Notes: generated by a model not told the origin, from the letters alone. 64,000 bases of DNA from Leptospiraceae bacterium (GCA_024233875.1 JACKPB010000001.1:62001-126000), one strand, 5' to 3'; shown: positions 16,440 to 25,930, counted from the first letter of the stretch. A program made the numbers and translations.

Positions 16440-19400
16440 ATGCCGGGATCAAACTATCAAATGGAATATTTTAACTACTTTTTCTTTAACTACTCTTCTT
16501 TAGGTTCTCTTCTCACTACAATCATCTCTCTGGGTGCCTCAGTTTTTTTGTTTACCCTCCCCAATAAGTCGAAATCTACACTTTTCCTTGCTGCTACTTT
16601 CTTCATTATTACATTGTCGGGATCGGGATACATCTTTTCAACTGGTTCATACTATCCGAATACCTGGCATAGAATCATGACGATGTCACTGGTTCCTTTT
16701 CGATTTATTTTTCTCATACAGTTTTTGATGAGATATCCTAATAATGACAAACCTCGATTCAATCGAATTGTAATGTATTCCACTCTAGCGTCCGGAGTTT
16801 TGATTGATATTTACTTTATGAGTGTAGCTCTTCCCGCTAAAAGTTTTTTTGATCTCTCCGGACATTCCTATGAAATCTTCATTCCGGATTTCTTTCGACA
16901 TTTCAGTTTATATATAACATTTCTCCTGCTTATCGCTTTTGTTGTTAGTATTTGGAAGATTAAAGTTTCCAGGGGGAATGAAAGAAAGGCAATGCTTGCC
17001 ATCACTTTAGGATTGGTTTTGGACTTATTGATTCCCCTGATTCTAAATATTTTACAGAGAAATGGTTTTATAACCAGAGAGATGTTTTTCTCCGTAATGG
17101 CTTTCATGACACCTATCGGATCTTTTCTGATACTTGTGGCATTCATCAATACAACAAAAGACAAAAGTACTTTTATGTTTAAAATTATAAGTATCAGTTT
17201 TTTAACTTTTGTTCTTATTTTTAATGTCATTATTTATATGTTTATGACTGAGAGAGAAGAGTCTTATAGCTTTACTCATAGAAAAGAATTGAAGATTATA
17301 TTAACAAATTATAATGATCAAAAAGACAATGAAGTGGACTATATTCTTGAATACTATCCGAATTCAGGAGAAACCAAATATACATACAATAGAGATGGTT
17401 ATGAAATATTTGAAATTCATGATAGATTAGTAAATTCATATATATATGAGACTATAAAAACATTACCTCCGGATTCGACAGTAGATGATATAAAGTATAG
17501 AATTAAAAATTTAAATCTTGTGAATGCAAAATATGCGCAGGGTCATATAGAAATGATTCTTCTGTTCCTGGACAAATACAGGGATTCCAATCCCATCAAC
17601 GATCTACTTCTGCATATAGACAAGCAGGAAAGAATACTTTATTATCTTTCAAATAAAATTAAAGAAATTCCTGATAATAAATTCATGGGAGAGATGCAGG
17701 ATTTCATACAAAAAAATCGAAGTTCCTATGAGGACTATTTAAAGGTAGTTGCAGTTCATCTTGCTACTTCTGCTTCAGAAAGAGATAAAATGAAATCTGA
17801 GGTTCTTAGATACTTTACTCCAATACTACCTGAGACGACCAAATACTTCCGGCAATCTAAATTAGGTGACAAGCATTTTGTTGCATTTCAGGAAAGTACT
17901 CCGGATGTGATTTATGAGATAGGTTTCAATTATATCGAGTACAGGAATTTTCTTCACACGATTGGGAAAAAGTTATTTTTCCTACTTTTTCTTGCTATAT
18001 TTTTGATTTTTGTCGGAACACCAATCTTTCTTTCAGGAGCCTTGATGAAACCATTGAATGAACTTCTGAGTGGACTGAGATTGGTGAGGAAAGGAGATCT
18101 GGATGTAGAAGTTCCTGTTCATGTTCAGGATGAAATCGGTTATCTGGCAAATTCTTTTAATTCCATGGTATCAGCTATCCGTGATGCGAAAGGTAAACTG
18201 GAAGATTATTCCAATCAATTGGAAATGAAAGTAGAAGAAAGGACCAAGGAACTTCAATTGTCTCTTACCAAAGTAGAAGAATTGAAAACTCAACAGGATG
18301 GAGACTATTTCCTAACGACTCTTCTACTGAAACCTCTGGGAGTGAATAATGCTATTACCGATGGGAAGGTGAAGGTTGATTTTTTTGTAAAACAAAAGAA
18401 ACAATTTCAATTTAAGAAGAGACTGATGGAAATCGGTGGTGATATGTGTATCACACAAACACTTTTCCTCAGGGGGAAAAAATATATCACCTTTATAAAT
18501 GCAGATGCAATGGGGAAATCCATGCAGGGAGCAGGGGGAGTTTTGGTTCTCGGATCAGTATTTCATTCTATAGTTCAGAGAACTTCAATGCAAAAAGGTC
18601 TCTCGGAAATTCCTCCTGAAGTTTGGATCAAAACTACTTTCAAAGAATTGCATAAAATTTTCGAGAGTTTTGATGGATCCATGTTGGTATCCATAATTTT
18701 TGGACTCGTCGAAGAAGAATCAGGGATGATGTACTACATAAATGCCGAACACCCCTGGTTGGTTCTCTATAGAGATGAAAAAGCCAGATTCATTGAAGAC
18801 GATAGTTATTTTAGAAAACTGGGCACTGCTGGAGTGAAGTCAGAAATATTCGTAAATACTTTTCAAATGCAATCCGGTGATTTGATCATCATGGGCTCGG
18901 ATGGGAAAGATGATCTTGTTCTGGAATCTTCTGATGATGGAATGAATCGAGTCATAAATGAGGATGAAACCTTATTTTTAAGCCGGGTGGAAGAAGCCAA
19001 AGGTGATTTATTCAAAATTTATGATGTGATCGTTGAAAACTTTGAATTGATGGATGATTTATCACTTCTCTCCATAAAATTTCTTGATTTGGAAGAGAAG
19101 GATGTGGCTGATTCAAAGGTCAATGATCTAATCTCTGAAGCGTCCTTTCTCTTGAAAAGCAATGAGACATCTTCTGCGATTGCGTTACTCGAAAATGGAC
19201 TCAGCCAGAATCCGAATAGTTTGGATTTAGTTGATTTTCTTATGAAAGTATATCTAAAAAATCGTGAATATGAAAAAGGAACCGGTTTAGCCAAAGATTT
19301 TTTTTCCAGAAATGAGGCCAATTCTGAGTTTATGCTGAGAGCGGCTTATTGTATGAAAATGAGTAGGGACATCGAGTCTGCTATCGATCTATCGGAACGG

Positions 19401-19577
19401 GTAAAATTAAGAGAACCGGGGAACGTTAAAAACTTAATCCATTTAGCAGATATGTATGCCTATACCAGGAATTATAAGCGGGCAAGTAAATTGATTACAA
19501 AAGTATTACAGATAGAGCCTGAAAATGAACAGGCTAAAAAGATTTTTAAAATGATATCAGAATCAATCGATTCTTGA
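16440..19577 (+). CDS. membrane sensor SpoIIE-type serine phosphatase with HAMP and TPR
   Basis: 1045 residues. About seven transmembrane helices lie in 15-275, then a predicted extracytoplasmic loop of about 230 residues, another helix at 506-530, a HAMP domain at 533-585 (LMKPLNELLSGLRLVRKGDL) and a coiled coil (EDYSNQLEMKVEERTKEL). The PP2C-like SpoIIE domain follows (about 625-880): metal ligands appear in EIGGDM, INADAMGKS and MGSDGKDD. TPR-like repeats end the protein (about 895-1045). Such proteins dephosphorylate anti-anti-sigma (STAS) partners; a STAS protein is encoded at 47628. The start is uncertain because ATG 16440 has no clear ribosome site and ATG 16461 is an alternative. It is a single gene with a strong terminator. 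Confidence 0.88.
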   Translation: MPGSNYQMEYFNYFFFNYSSLGSLLTTIISLGASVFLFTLPNKSKSTLFLAATFFIITLSGSGYIFSTGSYYPNTWHRIMTMSLVPFRFIFLIQFLMRYPNNDKPRFNRIVMYSTLASGVLIDIYFMSVALPAKSFFDLSGHSYEIFIPDFFRHFSLYITFLLLIAFVVSIWKIKVSRGNERKAMLAITLGLVLDLLIPLILNILQRNGFITREMFFSVMAFMTPIGSFLILVAFINTTKDKSTFMFKIISISFLTFVLIFNVIIYMFMTEREESYSFTHRKELKIILTNYNDQKDNEVDYILEYYPNSGETKYTYNRDGYEIFEIHDRLVNSYIYETIKTLPPDSTVDDIKYRIKNLNLVNAKYAQGHIEMILLFLDKYRDSNPINDLLLHIDKQERILYYLSNKIKEIPDNKFMGEMQDFIQKNRSSYEDYLKVVAVHLATSASERDKMKSEVLRYFTPILPETTKYFRQSKLGDKHFVAFQESTPDVIYEIGFNYIEYRNFLHTIGKKLFFLLFLAIFLIFVGTPIFLSGALMKPLNELLSGLRLVRKGDLDVEVPVHVQDEIGYLANSFNSMVSAIRDAKGKLEDYSNQLEMKVEERTKELQLSLTKVEELKTQQDGDYFLTTLLLKPLGVNNAITDGKVKVDFFVKQKKQFQFKKRLMEIGGDMCITQTLFLRGKKYITFINADAMGKSMQGAGGVLVLGSVFHSIVQRTSMQKGLSEIPPEVWIKTTFKELHKIFESFDGSMLVSIIFGLVEEESGMMYYINAEHPWLVLYRDEKARFIEDDSYFRKLGTAGVKSEIFVNTFQMQSGDLIIMGSDGKDDLVLESSDDGMNRVINEDETLFLSRVEEAKGDLFKIYDVIVENFELMDDLSLLSIKFLDLEEKDVADSKVNDLISEASFLLKSNETSSAIALLENGLSQNPNSLDLVDFLMKVYLKNREYEKGTGLAKDFFSRNEANSEFMLRAAYCMKMSRDIESAIDLSERVKLREPGNVKNLIHLADMYAYTRNYKRASKLITKVLQIEPENEQAKKIFKMISESIDS

Positions 19578-19583
19578 GTAAAA

Positions 19584-19611
19584 AAAGGTAGGAAGATAAC
19601 CTCCTACCTTT
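19584..19611 (+). terminator. intrinsic terminator of the SpoIIE-type gene
   Basis: AAAGGTAGGA and TCCTACCTTT make a perfect 10-bp stem with an 8-nt loop seven bases past the stop codon. The A run on the 5' side and T-rich 3' side suit both directions. Confidence 0.75.
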
Positions 19612-19617
19612 ACATTT

Positions 19618-19655
19618 ACCTTAAGAAGAAAAACTTAATTATTTCTTCTTAAGGT
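19618..19655. terminator. second hairpin, probably serving the minus-strand operon
   Basis: ACCTTAAGAAGAAA and TTTCTTCTTAAGGT form a perfect 14-bp stem around a 10-nt loop. It lies between two convergent transcription units, 43 bases beyond the stop at 19699. Confidence 0.65.
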
Positions 19656-19698
19656 GTGTAGCCATTTTCAAGATAATACTTCCGAATATGACTAAAAA

Positions 19699-20511
19699 TT
19701 ATTTAAAGTTCGTAGCAAAAAACTCTTTCATGCTTTGAAAAGATTTTGCATCAGCTTCTGCGTTGTACGCTAATCCATCCAATCCGTGTTTTTCTGCTCC
19801 CAGTTTTGTAAAACCGTGCTTTGCTCCCGGATGAGATACGAATTCTAATGGTGCATTTGCATCTTTAAGAGTTTTGACAAATTCTTCGACCATTTTCGGA
19901 TCCATGAAAGGATCAGCTGCACCATGATGAACTAACATCTTAGTTTTTACTTTCTTTGCTCCGGTTTTTAGGTTTTGACTCATCAACATCCCATGAAAGG
20001 ATACAACTCCACCTTTTAGTTCCTGTCCATCCAGGGCTATTTCGATTACGCCTTTTCCTCCGAAGCAATATCCTATAGCACCAATTTTATTGGGATCCAC
20101 ATCAGGATTTTCTTTGAGTAGTTTTAAAGCATAATTGATTTTTTTTAGAAAAGATTTGGAGTCGCCATTAGCACCGGAAAGCTTTCCGGCTTCATTGTGA
20201 TCATTGGTGACGATTCCTTTTCCGTATACGTCCATAGCAAAGGCAACGTATCCCAACTCAGCTAATTGTCTCGCTCTCATCTTTGGATAGTCATTGAGTC
20301 CCCACCATTCATGTATCACAAGAATTCCGGGACGTTTTCCTTTTACTTCGGAATCTACTGCAAAGTATCCAAGATAGTCTTTCCCATCCAGGTTGTATTC
20401 AAAATCCTGAGTCTTGATTGACTCTTTGATTTGAGACATTTCTTTTTTGTCTCCCGCACAACCATTGAAAAATAATACTAGGGTTGAAAATAATACTAGG
20501 CTTCTTAGCAT
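19699..20511 (-). CDS. dienelactone hydrolase-family lipoprotein
   Basis: 270 residues. The N-terminus ends in FFNGC with Cys18, a spirochaetal lipobox, so it is probably membrane-anchored. The alpha/beta-hydrolase core has the dienelactone-hydrolase triad: Cys149 in GYCFGG, Asp200 in AADPF and His232 in AKHGFT, and the early VIHEWWG strand is typical. Family members hydrolyse lactones or esters. The gene starts nine bases after the AIPR stop, and its AAGGAG overlaps the AIPR TAA, so the two are cotranscribed and probably coupled. Confidence 0.87.
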   Translation of the reverse strand: MLRSLVLFSTLVLFFNGCAGDKKEMSQIKESIKTQDFEYNLDGKDYLGYFAVDSEVKGKRPGILVIHEWWGLNDYPKMRARQLAELGYVAFAMDVYGKGIVTNDHNEAGKLSGANGDSKSFLKKINYALKLLKENPDVDPNKIGAIGYCFGGKGVIEIALDGQELKGGVVSFHGMLMSQNLKTGAKKVKTKMLVHHGAADPFMDPKMVEEFVKTLKDANAPLEFVSHPGAKHGFTKLGAEKHGLDGLAYNAEADAKSFQSMKEFFATNFK

Positions 20512-20520
20512 AATATCTCC

Positions 20521-22284
20521 TTAAAGATCTATTTTCTGCCAGTTAAATTTTTCAATTGCATGAGTCATGCAGAAATCGTAAATTGCTTTACTTTTCAAAA
20601 ATGAATATTTATTTTCCTGGATAGATTTTTGAAATTTTTCTTCCTTCCAGATTTCTGAAAGAATATTCTTAATTTTTTTGGCTCCCAATGACTTGAGATA
20701 CTCATTGAAATCAACTTCTATAGCCATTTGATTCCCAAAAATTTCCTGATTTTTAAGAAATTGACTATCGTTGAGTATGGCTTGAGAGATCAAACACCAG
20801 ATTAAGTTCTTACTCTTATTGATGAGGTCCGAATACTTTTCCGGAGAGTTTTCTATAATGGATTTTAGTATCACACCCAATCGGAATTGAACCTTGTACA
20901 AAAGAAGTATGGATTGAGAACTAGAGTTGAGATATTTTCTTTTGAAAGTGTTTTGATATTTTTTTTCTTCTTCGAAGATTTCTCTTAATTTATTGATTTT
21001 GTCTACTTCACCCTGAACAGCCAGAAATGTCTGAGCTAATTTTTTAATCTGAATTGATTTGTTCTGTTCGATTCCTAATTCTTCATAATCATCCAAAGTG
21101 AGTGATTCGAAAGAGTTCTCCTGTCTTTCATAATAAATCCCCAATTCATTTCGTATTTTATCAGAAAACTCCAATTGGATGAGGTCGGAAGCTCTGAGAT
21201 TCCAGGGCTCCACAGGATTTTGCCGGTTTGTGTTGATTGTGACATTTGCTATAAAATTGGAAGGGTCTTTCGTCATATTGGGGAGAATGATTTTCCCGAG
21301 AATCTCAATGGATTTGAATTTGGGATTGCTCTCGGGAGAATTTTTTGAATTGGTATTTTCTTCGAAATATCTGGCGGTACTGGTGATAGTCTGGGCACCA
21401 TTCAGAATCCTCGGTTCGGATACCCGAATCTTTCCATCCTTATATTCTATGTTTTGAGCGGACATTGTGATACCATTGTGATTGAAACTAAAATCTACAG
21501 GATCCTCTGTCCCTCCGAGAATATTTTTCAATGATTTTCGAATAGAACGATTGGGTCCGTTTTCCGGTGAAAGTCCGGCGCGGATGTTTTTTTCAAAAAG
21601 TCTATTTCCCATATTTAGATAAATCTTATGCAATTCACTTAATTTTAGAAATCCAAGAAGGAGCTTGTGATCTGATTGATTAGATTTCTCTAGATAATTA
21701 TTGAACTCCAACTCAAAAGTATAGGATTTTTCCGTCCCTGAAAATTGCCTTCTTTTGCTTTTGTTAGATATAAAATCTATTGAGAGATGAATTTTTCTGG
21801 GAGAGAAATAATTATCAATAAAGAACTTTTTGGATTCCAGTTCTTCCCGAAGGCTAGCGAGTGTTTCACTCTTCTGTAGCTTTCCCGTATCACCATCATT
21901 TATGAAATATATATAAATTCGATCAATCGTCTCAAAATTCTCCTGAACAACTGCTTTGATTTCTGAGAAAAATGAATTTGTAGCTGAGTTGGATGAAAAA
22001 AGAAGTTCGATTTCAAATGTAGTCACAACCTGAATCGGGTCTTTTAATAGCTTAATATTTTCAGAGTAATGAAAAGAGTAGAGATACAGGTTCTTTCTGT
22101 TTTTATCATAATGAAACCCATTGATACCCTTTGATTTTTTTTCAAAATTCAATCTATCCAGAATCTCATCATGGGAAAGGTTGTGCATCTGCTTTAGGTA
22201 TAGATACCCGAAACCTTGATTTTCATTTCCACCCAATTTCTTCAATTCATGGGATTGTTTCTCAATTTCTTCTTTGGAAATCAT
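20521..22284 (-). CDS. AIPR (abortive infection phage resistance) family protein
   Basis: 587 residues. The AIPR core is visible at about 215-300: LHKIYLNMGNRLFEKNIR, FNHNGITMSAQNIEY and RILNGAQTI, followed by TINTNRQNPVE and WNLRASDLIQLEF. The family is tied to phage resistance and often has an N-terminal PD-(D/E)XK nuclease-like module. Here that region reads GINGFHYDKNRKNLYLY (53-69) then SFHYS (70-74), where relatives as I recall them have GIDGF and QFKYS. If so, the metal-binding Asp and catalytic Lys are lost. No methylase or toxin gene adjoins. ATG 22284 has TAGGAG upstream. Family assignment is confident; function in defence is inference. Confidence 0.8.
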   Translation of the reverse strand: MISKEEIEKQSHELKKLGGNENQGFGYLYLKQMHNLSHDEILDRLNFEKKSKGINGFHYDKNRKNLYLYSFHYSENIKLLKDPIQVVTTFEIELLFSSNSATNSFFSEIKAVVQENFETIDRIYIYFINDGDTGKLQKSETLASLREELESKKFFIDNYFSPRKIHLSIDFISNKSKRRQFSGTEKSYTFELEFNNYLEKSNQSDHKLLLGFLKLSELHKIYLNMGNRLFEKNIRAGLSPENGPNRSIRKSLKNILGGTEDPVDFSFNHNGITMSAQNIEYKDGKIRVSEPRILNGAQTITSTARYFEENTNSKNSPESNPKFKSIEILGKIILPNMTKDPSNFIANVTINTNRQNPVEPWNLRASDLIQLEFSDKIRNELGIYYERQENSFESLTLDDYEELGIEQNKSIQIKKLAQTFLAVQGEVDKINKLREIFEEEKKYQNTFKRKYLNSSSQSILLLYKVQFRLGVILKSIIENSPEKYSDLINKSKNLIWCLISQAILNDSQFLKNQEIFGNQMAIEVDFNEYLKSLGAKKIKNILSEIWKEEKFQKSIQENKYSFLKSKAIYDFCMTHAIEKFNWQKIDL

Positions 22285-22600
22285 AACTCTCTACTCCTAT
22301 GAAAATAATACAATTACAGGATATATCCTGAATAAAACATTAATTTTGAAAAAATGAAAAAATATCCAATCTAAATACATACAAGTCCTCAGAAGGGTAA
22401 GAATTTAGATCTTTTGGGAAACTTACCTGAATTTAAGAGTTCGTCTACAAATCTTTTGATTTGGAGGGAATTTTTCGAAATATCAATGAAATTAGCAGGA
22501 AAATTTGATTCGATGATTGAAAACTCTGAAAAGCCTAGAATTTCAGGAAGAATTGGAGAGAACCAATCTCAGCTTTCTTGAGAAAGGGTAAATTTGGGAA
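22285..22600. other. 316-bp intergenic region between two same-strand units
   Basis: Holds the promoter side of the AIPR operon (with the palindrome at 22317-22330). A 31-codon plus-strand frame opens at about 22484 (MKLAGKFDSMIENSEK...), but I have no support for it being a gene. A short CTTTCT/AGAAAG pair near 22573 has too small a loop and no T tract to be called a terminator. Confidence 0.5.
22317..22330. promoter_or_regulatory. 14-bp palindrome in the AIPR promoter region
   Basis: CAGGATATATCCTG is a perfect palindrome 33-46 bases upstream of the AIPR start. On the minus strand it overlaps a weak -35 (TTCAGG), 16 bases before TATTAT, so it could be an operator. The binding protein is unknown. 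Confidence 0.4.
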
Positions 22601-23329
22601 TTACTTGATTGTTTCTGTCTTAGGACTGAGAAAATTTGAGGGGGAATGACAGGTTTCCGGATCAGATGAAAACTGAATTCTCCATAGGACTATCCCCAAT
22701 CCCAATAAAATCGTGAGTATTCCGATTTTTGAAATCCAATTGGGTTTGAGGTATTTTTTGAAGTATTGAAGTCCCCATCCAAAGAGAAAGAGTCCCGGAA
22801 AAGTACCGAGAAAAAAAACTGCCATGAGAATGGCCCCTCCGGATACCGTTCCGGCTGAAAATGAAATCACATAGGCCGGGAAAAGAACTCCACAGGGGAG
22901 TAGGGCACTCACCAGACCAATGAGAAATGCTTCTTCTTTTTCTGAAAGATTTCCGGATCTGGCATAGGAATAAATCGGGAAAGAGAATTTTCTGGTCCAT
23001 TCTGCCAGACGTGAAGAGGACTGCCTTTGAGAAAAAATCAGTCTGATTCCACTCAAAATCAAAAGTGAACCTGCAAGAATTCCTGAAAACCACTTGATTT
23101 CAATGAAATTTCCTAATTGGTCCGCACCTTTTCCTGTAAATCCGAGAAGGGCGCCGAGTAGGGCATAGGAAAAAAGACGTCCTGAATTGTAGATGAGATT
23201 ATTATTCAAAGACGAGCCCCCGGAACTCCTGAGACTTCCGGCAAGGGGACCACACATTCCGATGCAGTGAAAGGAACTGGTGATCCCGTGGAGGAAAATA
23301 GTTCCCAGAAGTACTAAAAAATTATCCAT
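22601..23329 (-). CDS. SafE/TauE-like membrane protein of the cbb3 operon (UreH-type)
   Basis: 242 residues with about six transmembrane helices in two repeats. The first helix reads GITSSFHCIGMCGPLAGS, containing the HCxGMCG motif of the UreH-like/SafE group; the second half has ALLPCGVLFPAY. These conserved Cys residues are typical of the CcoS-linked family that helps copper delivery or assembly for cbb3 oxidase. It overlaps ccoS by 8 bases and is the last gene of the operon. The C-terminal 30 residues are polar and cytoplasmic or periplasmic. Confidence 0.85.
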   Translation of the reverse strand: MDNFLVLLGTIFLHGITSSFHCIGMCGPLAGSLRSSGGSSLNNNLIYNSGRLFSYALLGALLGFTGKGADQLGNFIEIKWFSGILAGSLLILSGIRLIFSQRQSSSRLAEWTRKFSFPIYSYARSGNLSEKEEAFLIGLVSALLPCGVLFPAYVISFSAGTVSGGAILMAVFFLGTFPGLFLFGWGLQYFKKYLKPNWISKIGILTILLGLGIVLWRIQFSSDPETCHSPSNFLSPKTETIK

Positions 23330-23495
23330 TTCCTTTTTTATCTTTTACAATGGGAGCGTCGTCATCAAACAAAATTCGATATTTGGGTGCTTCTATATCT
23401 TCGTATTGTCCGGATTTTAAGGATTGCAGAAGAACAATAAGAGCTATCGTGGCGATAATCATAGCCAGAGGGACTGTAATAAATAATGCGGTCAT
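23322..23495 (-). CDS. ccoS: cbb3 oxidase assembly protein CcoS
   Basis: 57 residues starting at ATG 23495 (MTALFITVPLAMIIATIALI), with GGAGG eight bases upstream. A longer frame back to 23570 is spurious because it lies inside ccoI. One transmembrane helix is followed by the typical acidic tail (YRILFDDDAP, as in the CcoS ending with two to three Asp). CcoS is needed for haem and copper insertion into CcoN. The start overlaps the ccoI stop as ATGA. Confidence 0.9.
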   Translation of the reverse strand: MTALFITVPLAMIIATIALIVLLQSLKSGQYEDIEAPKYRILFDDDAPIVKDKKGNG

Positions 23496-25930
23496 ATTTT
23501 TAACCTCCATTTCATAGTTAAAGAATTGATCAATACTGTCAATGAACTCAGAGTCATGAAAATCGCACAAACTACCGGCATCATGTACCCAAAGATCGCT
23601 AGTGGCAACATGATCGAATTGTAAAGAAAGGACAAAAAGATATTTTGATAAATAATCTTTTTGGTCAGTTTGGCAGTGATGACCATCTTGTAGATACTCA
23701 TAAAATTATCGGAAACAATAATAATATCAGACTTATCTATCGAGAGATCTTCCGCCTGGTTGTGTGATATCCCAACATCGGAAGTGGCAAGCGAAAGGCT
23801 GTCATTGATCCCATCTCCAACCATCGCGACTTTTTTCCCCTGACTCTGAATTTCTTTAATGATTTCTGACTTCATTTCGGGAGTCGCTTCGGAAGTGAAA
23901 TTTTGAATATTCAAACTTCGAGCTACTTCGATCACTGATTCACTGCGATCTCCGGATACCATCCTTATGTCGGGAACAAGAGACTTTAGATTTTCAATCA
24001 ACTTTAAAGACTCCGGACGAATTGTATCATTGAGAACAATACTTCCCAAAAACTTTTTATTTACACTCAGGTAAATTGTAGTACCTTTTTTTAGATCATC
24101 TTCAGGTAAGGGAATCGAGTTTTCTTCCAGGAGCTTTTCATTTCCTACTAAAACTTCAAATTTTTCTTCACCATACTTAATTTCTGCTTTGATACCACGT
24201 CCGGGAATGTGTTGGGATCTTTCTAGGGTCATACCCTCTGTCTGAATCAGACTCTGGCTTTCAGAAAGATATTTAATTATCGATCTGGCAATCGGATGAT
24301 TGCTTTCCTTTTCTATCAAATATAGAAAATTTCTTTCCCTACTGCTAGAAATTGAATCTCTTACTATTCCAAAATTGCCAGCTGTAAGTGTCCCTGTCTT
24401 ATCAAACAATATGGCATCCAAGTCTGCCAGTGGCTCAACTGCCTGAGGAGATTTTATGACCACTCCAAAAGATGAATTGATAAGATGGTTCATGACTAGA
24501 GCAGTAGGTACAGCTATCCCCAGAGCACAGGGACAGGCGACAATTAGGACTGCTATCATTTGAATCAATGAAGTTTCAAAGTTCCCTGTGTAGTACATCC
24601 AGCCCAGAAATGTCATCACCGCCAAAAAAAACACGATTTTAATAAAGACTCCGGCGATTCTTTCTGTGATCACCTGAATCTTGGGTTTTCCGGTGATGGC
24701 TTCTTCTATTTTTTGTTTCAATCCGGAAAGAGTCGAGTTGGAATAGGAAGAGACGGCTTCCAAATAGCAGGCTTCTTCGAGAATGATCGCTCCTGCTTTG
24801 ATCAGATCGGATGATTTTTTCTGAATGGGTATCGACTCACCAGTGAGAAATGACTCATCTACCAGAGCCCTCTCACTCAAAAGTTTTGCATCTATCGGAA
24901 GTCTGGATCCGGGAAGAACCTTGATCTTCATTCCTGAAATAACTGATTCAGAGGGGATAGTTTTTTCTTCCTCTCTATTGATGAGTATTACAGTTTCCGG
25001 GAGTTTGCTCAATAGAGAGTCAATTTTTTCTGCGGAATGAACTCTGGCCCTTTCTTCAAAATACTTTCCTATCAAAATAAAAAAATAAATCATTGCAACA
25101 GAGTCAAAATACACTTCTCCGTTATTCGATATTGTTACATAAACACTAAAGAAGTAGGCGAGAGAAATTCCGGAAAAAATCAGGAAGTCCATCGTTAGAG
25201 TTTTTTTGAAGATAGCCGCTCTGGCACCACGGAGAAAGGGCTGTCCGGAATAGAGGTAGGCAGGTGTGGCCAGGGCCCAGGAAACGAAATGAAATAGTTT
25301 CTTGAATTCGGATTCGATGCCCTGAAAGTATCCCGAATAGAGGGCTGTGCTGAAGAGCATAATGTTTCCAAAACTAAAACCGGCTACTGCAATCCTGCTC
25401 AATAAATTCTTTAGATTGTTTTCCCCGACTTTTAATTTGTCCCCGAGTTTGAAAAGAGTGGGCTTGTATCCTATGGATTGTATGATCTCAAATATATCTC
25501 TGAGTTTTATTTTTGATAATTCAAATTGGACTTTCGCTGTTCCGGTTGCGAAGTTGATCTGGGCAGCAACCACTCCGGGAGCTTCCAGAAGCGCTTTCTC
25601 GTTCAACCAGATGCATGCAGAACAATGAATGTTTTGGATTTTTATAAAGACTTCATACCTATCTTCTGAAATGGGTTTGAGGTATTTTTTATAGACCAAA
25701 TCCGTATCCAGATCCGGATTTAATTTTAAATCGATTTGAACCGGTTTTAGCTTTGCACTTCCCTTGATAGAGTAGTATTGAGATTTTCCTGTATTGTGAA
25801 TGATTTCATAAACAGTTCTGCACCCATCACAGCAAAAAAGCTTTTCTTCCTCCCCGTATTTACCTTTTATAGAGGTAGTTTCGAGATCATTGCCGCAATG
25901 AGCACAGAGATGATCCACTTTGGTAGGCAT
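23492..25930 (-). CDS. ccoI: copper-transporting P-type ATPase CcoI (FixI)
   Basis: 812 residues. It has an N-terminal Cys-rich region (CAHCGND ... CCDGC), a heavy-metal-associated domain with IHCSACIW near 100, then eight membrane helices with the P1B copper motif ACPCALG. Next come the phosphorylation site DKTGTLT, the nucleotide-domain SNHPIA and the hinge GDGINDS. Ser in place of Ala after the last motif is minor. It exports copper for CuB of cbb3 oxidase. Start ATG 25930 lies right after the ccoH stop. The CxxC-type pre-domain is characteristic of FixI/CcoI rather than CopA. Confidence 0.95.
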   Translation of the reverse strand: MPTKVDHLCAHCGNDLETTSIKGKYGEEEKLFCCDGCRTVYEIIHNTGKSQYYSIKGSAKLKPVQIDLKLNPDLDTDLVYKKYLKPISEDRYEVFIKIQNIHCSACIWLNEKALLEAPGVVAAQINFATGTAKVQFELSKIKLRDIFEIIQSIGYKPTLFKLGDKLKVGENNLKNLLSRIAVAGFSFGNIMLFSTALYSGYFQGIESEFKKLFHFVSWALATPAYLYSGQPFLRGARAAIFKKTLTMDFLIFSGISLAYFFSVYVTISNNGEVYFDSVAMIYFFILIGKYFEERARVHSAEKIDSLLSKLPETVILINREEEKTIPSESVISGMKIKVLPGSRLPIDAKLLSERALVDESFLTGESIPIQKKSSDLIKAGAIILEEACYLEAVSSYSNSTLSGLKQKIEEAITGKPKIQVITERIAGVFIKIVFFLAVMTFLGWMYYTGNFETSLIQMIAVLIVACPCALGIAVPTALVMNHLINSSFGVVIKSPQAVEPLADLDAILFDKTGTLTAGNFGIVRDSISSSRERNFLYLIEKESNHPIARSIIKYLSESQSLIQTEGMTLERSQHIPGRGIKAEIKYGEEKFEVLVGNEKLLEENSIPLPEDDLKKGTTIYLSVNKKFLGSIVLNDTIRPESLKLIENLKSLVPDIRMVSGDRSESVIEVARSLNIQNFTSEATPEMKSEIIKEIQSQGKKVAMVGDGINDSLSLATSDVGISHNQAEDLSIDKSDIIIVSDNFMSIYKMVITAKLTKKIIYQNIFLSFLYNSIMLPLAIFGYMMPVVCAIFMTLSSLTVLINSLTMKWRLKI

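Noticed and set aside
22484..22579. 31-codon plus-strand frame in the AIPR/SafE intergenic region
   Set aside because: It has a loosely placed GGAGGG but no homology, and it is antisense to the surrounding transcription units, so I cannot support it.
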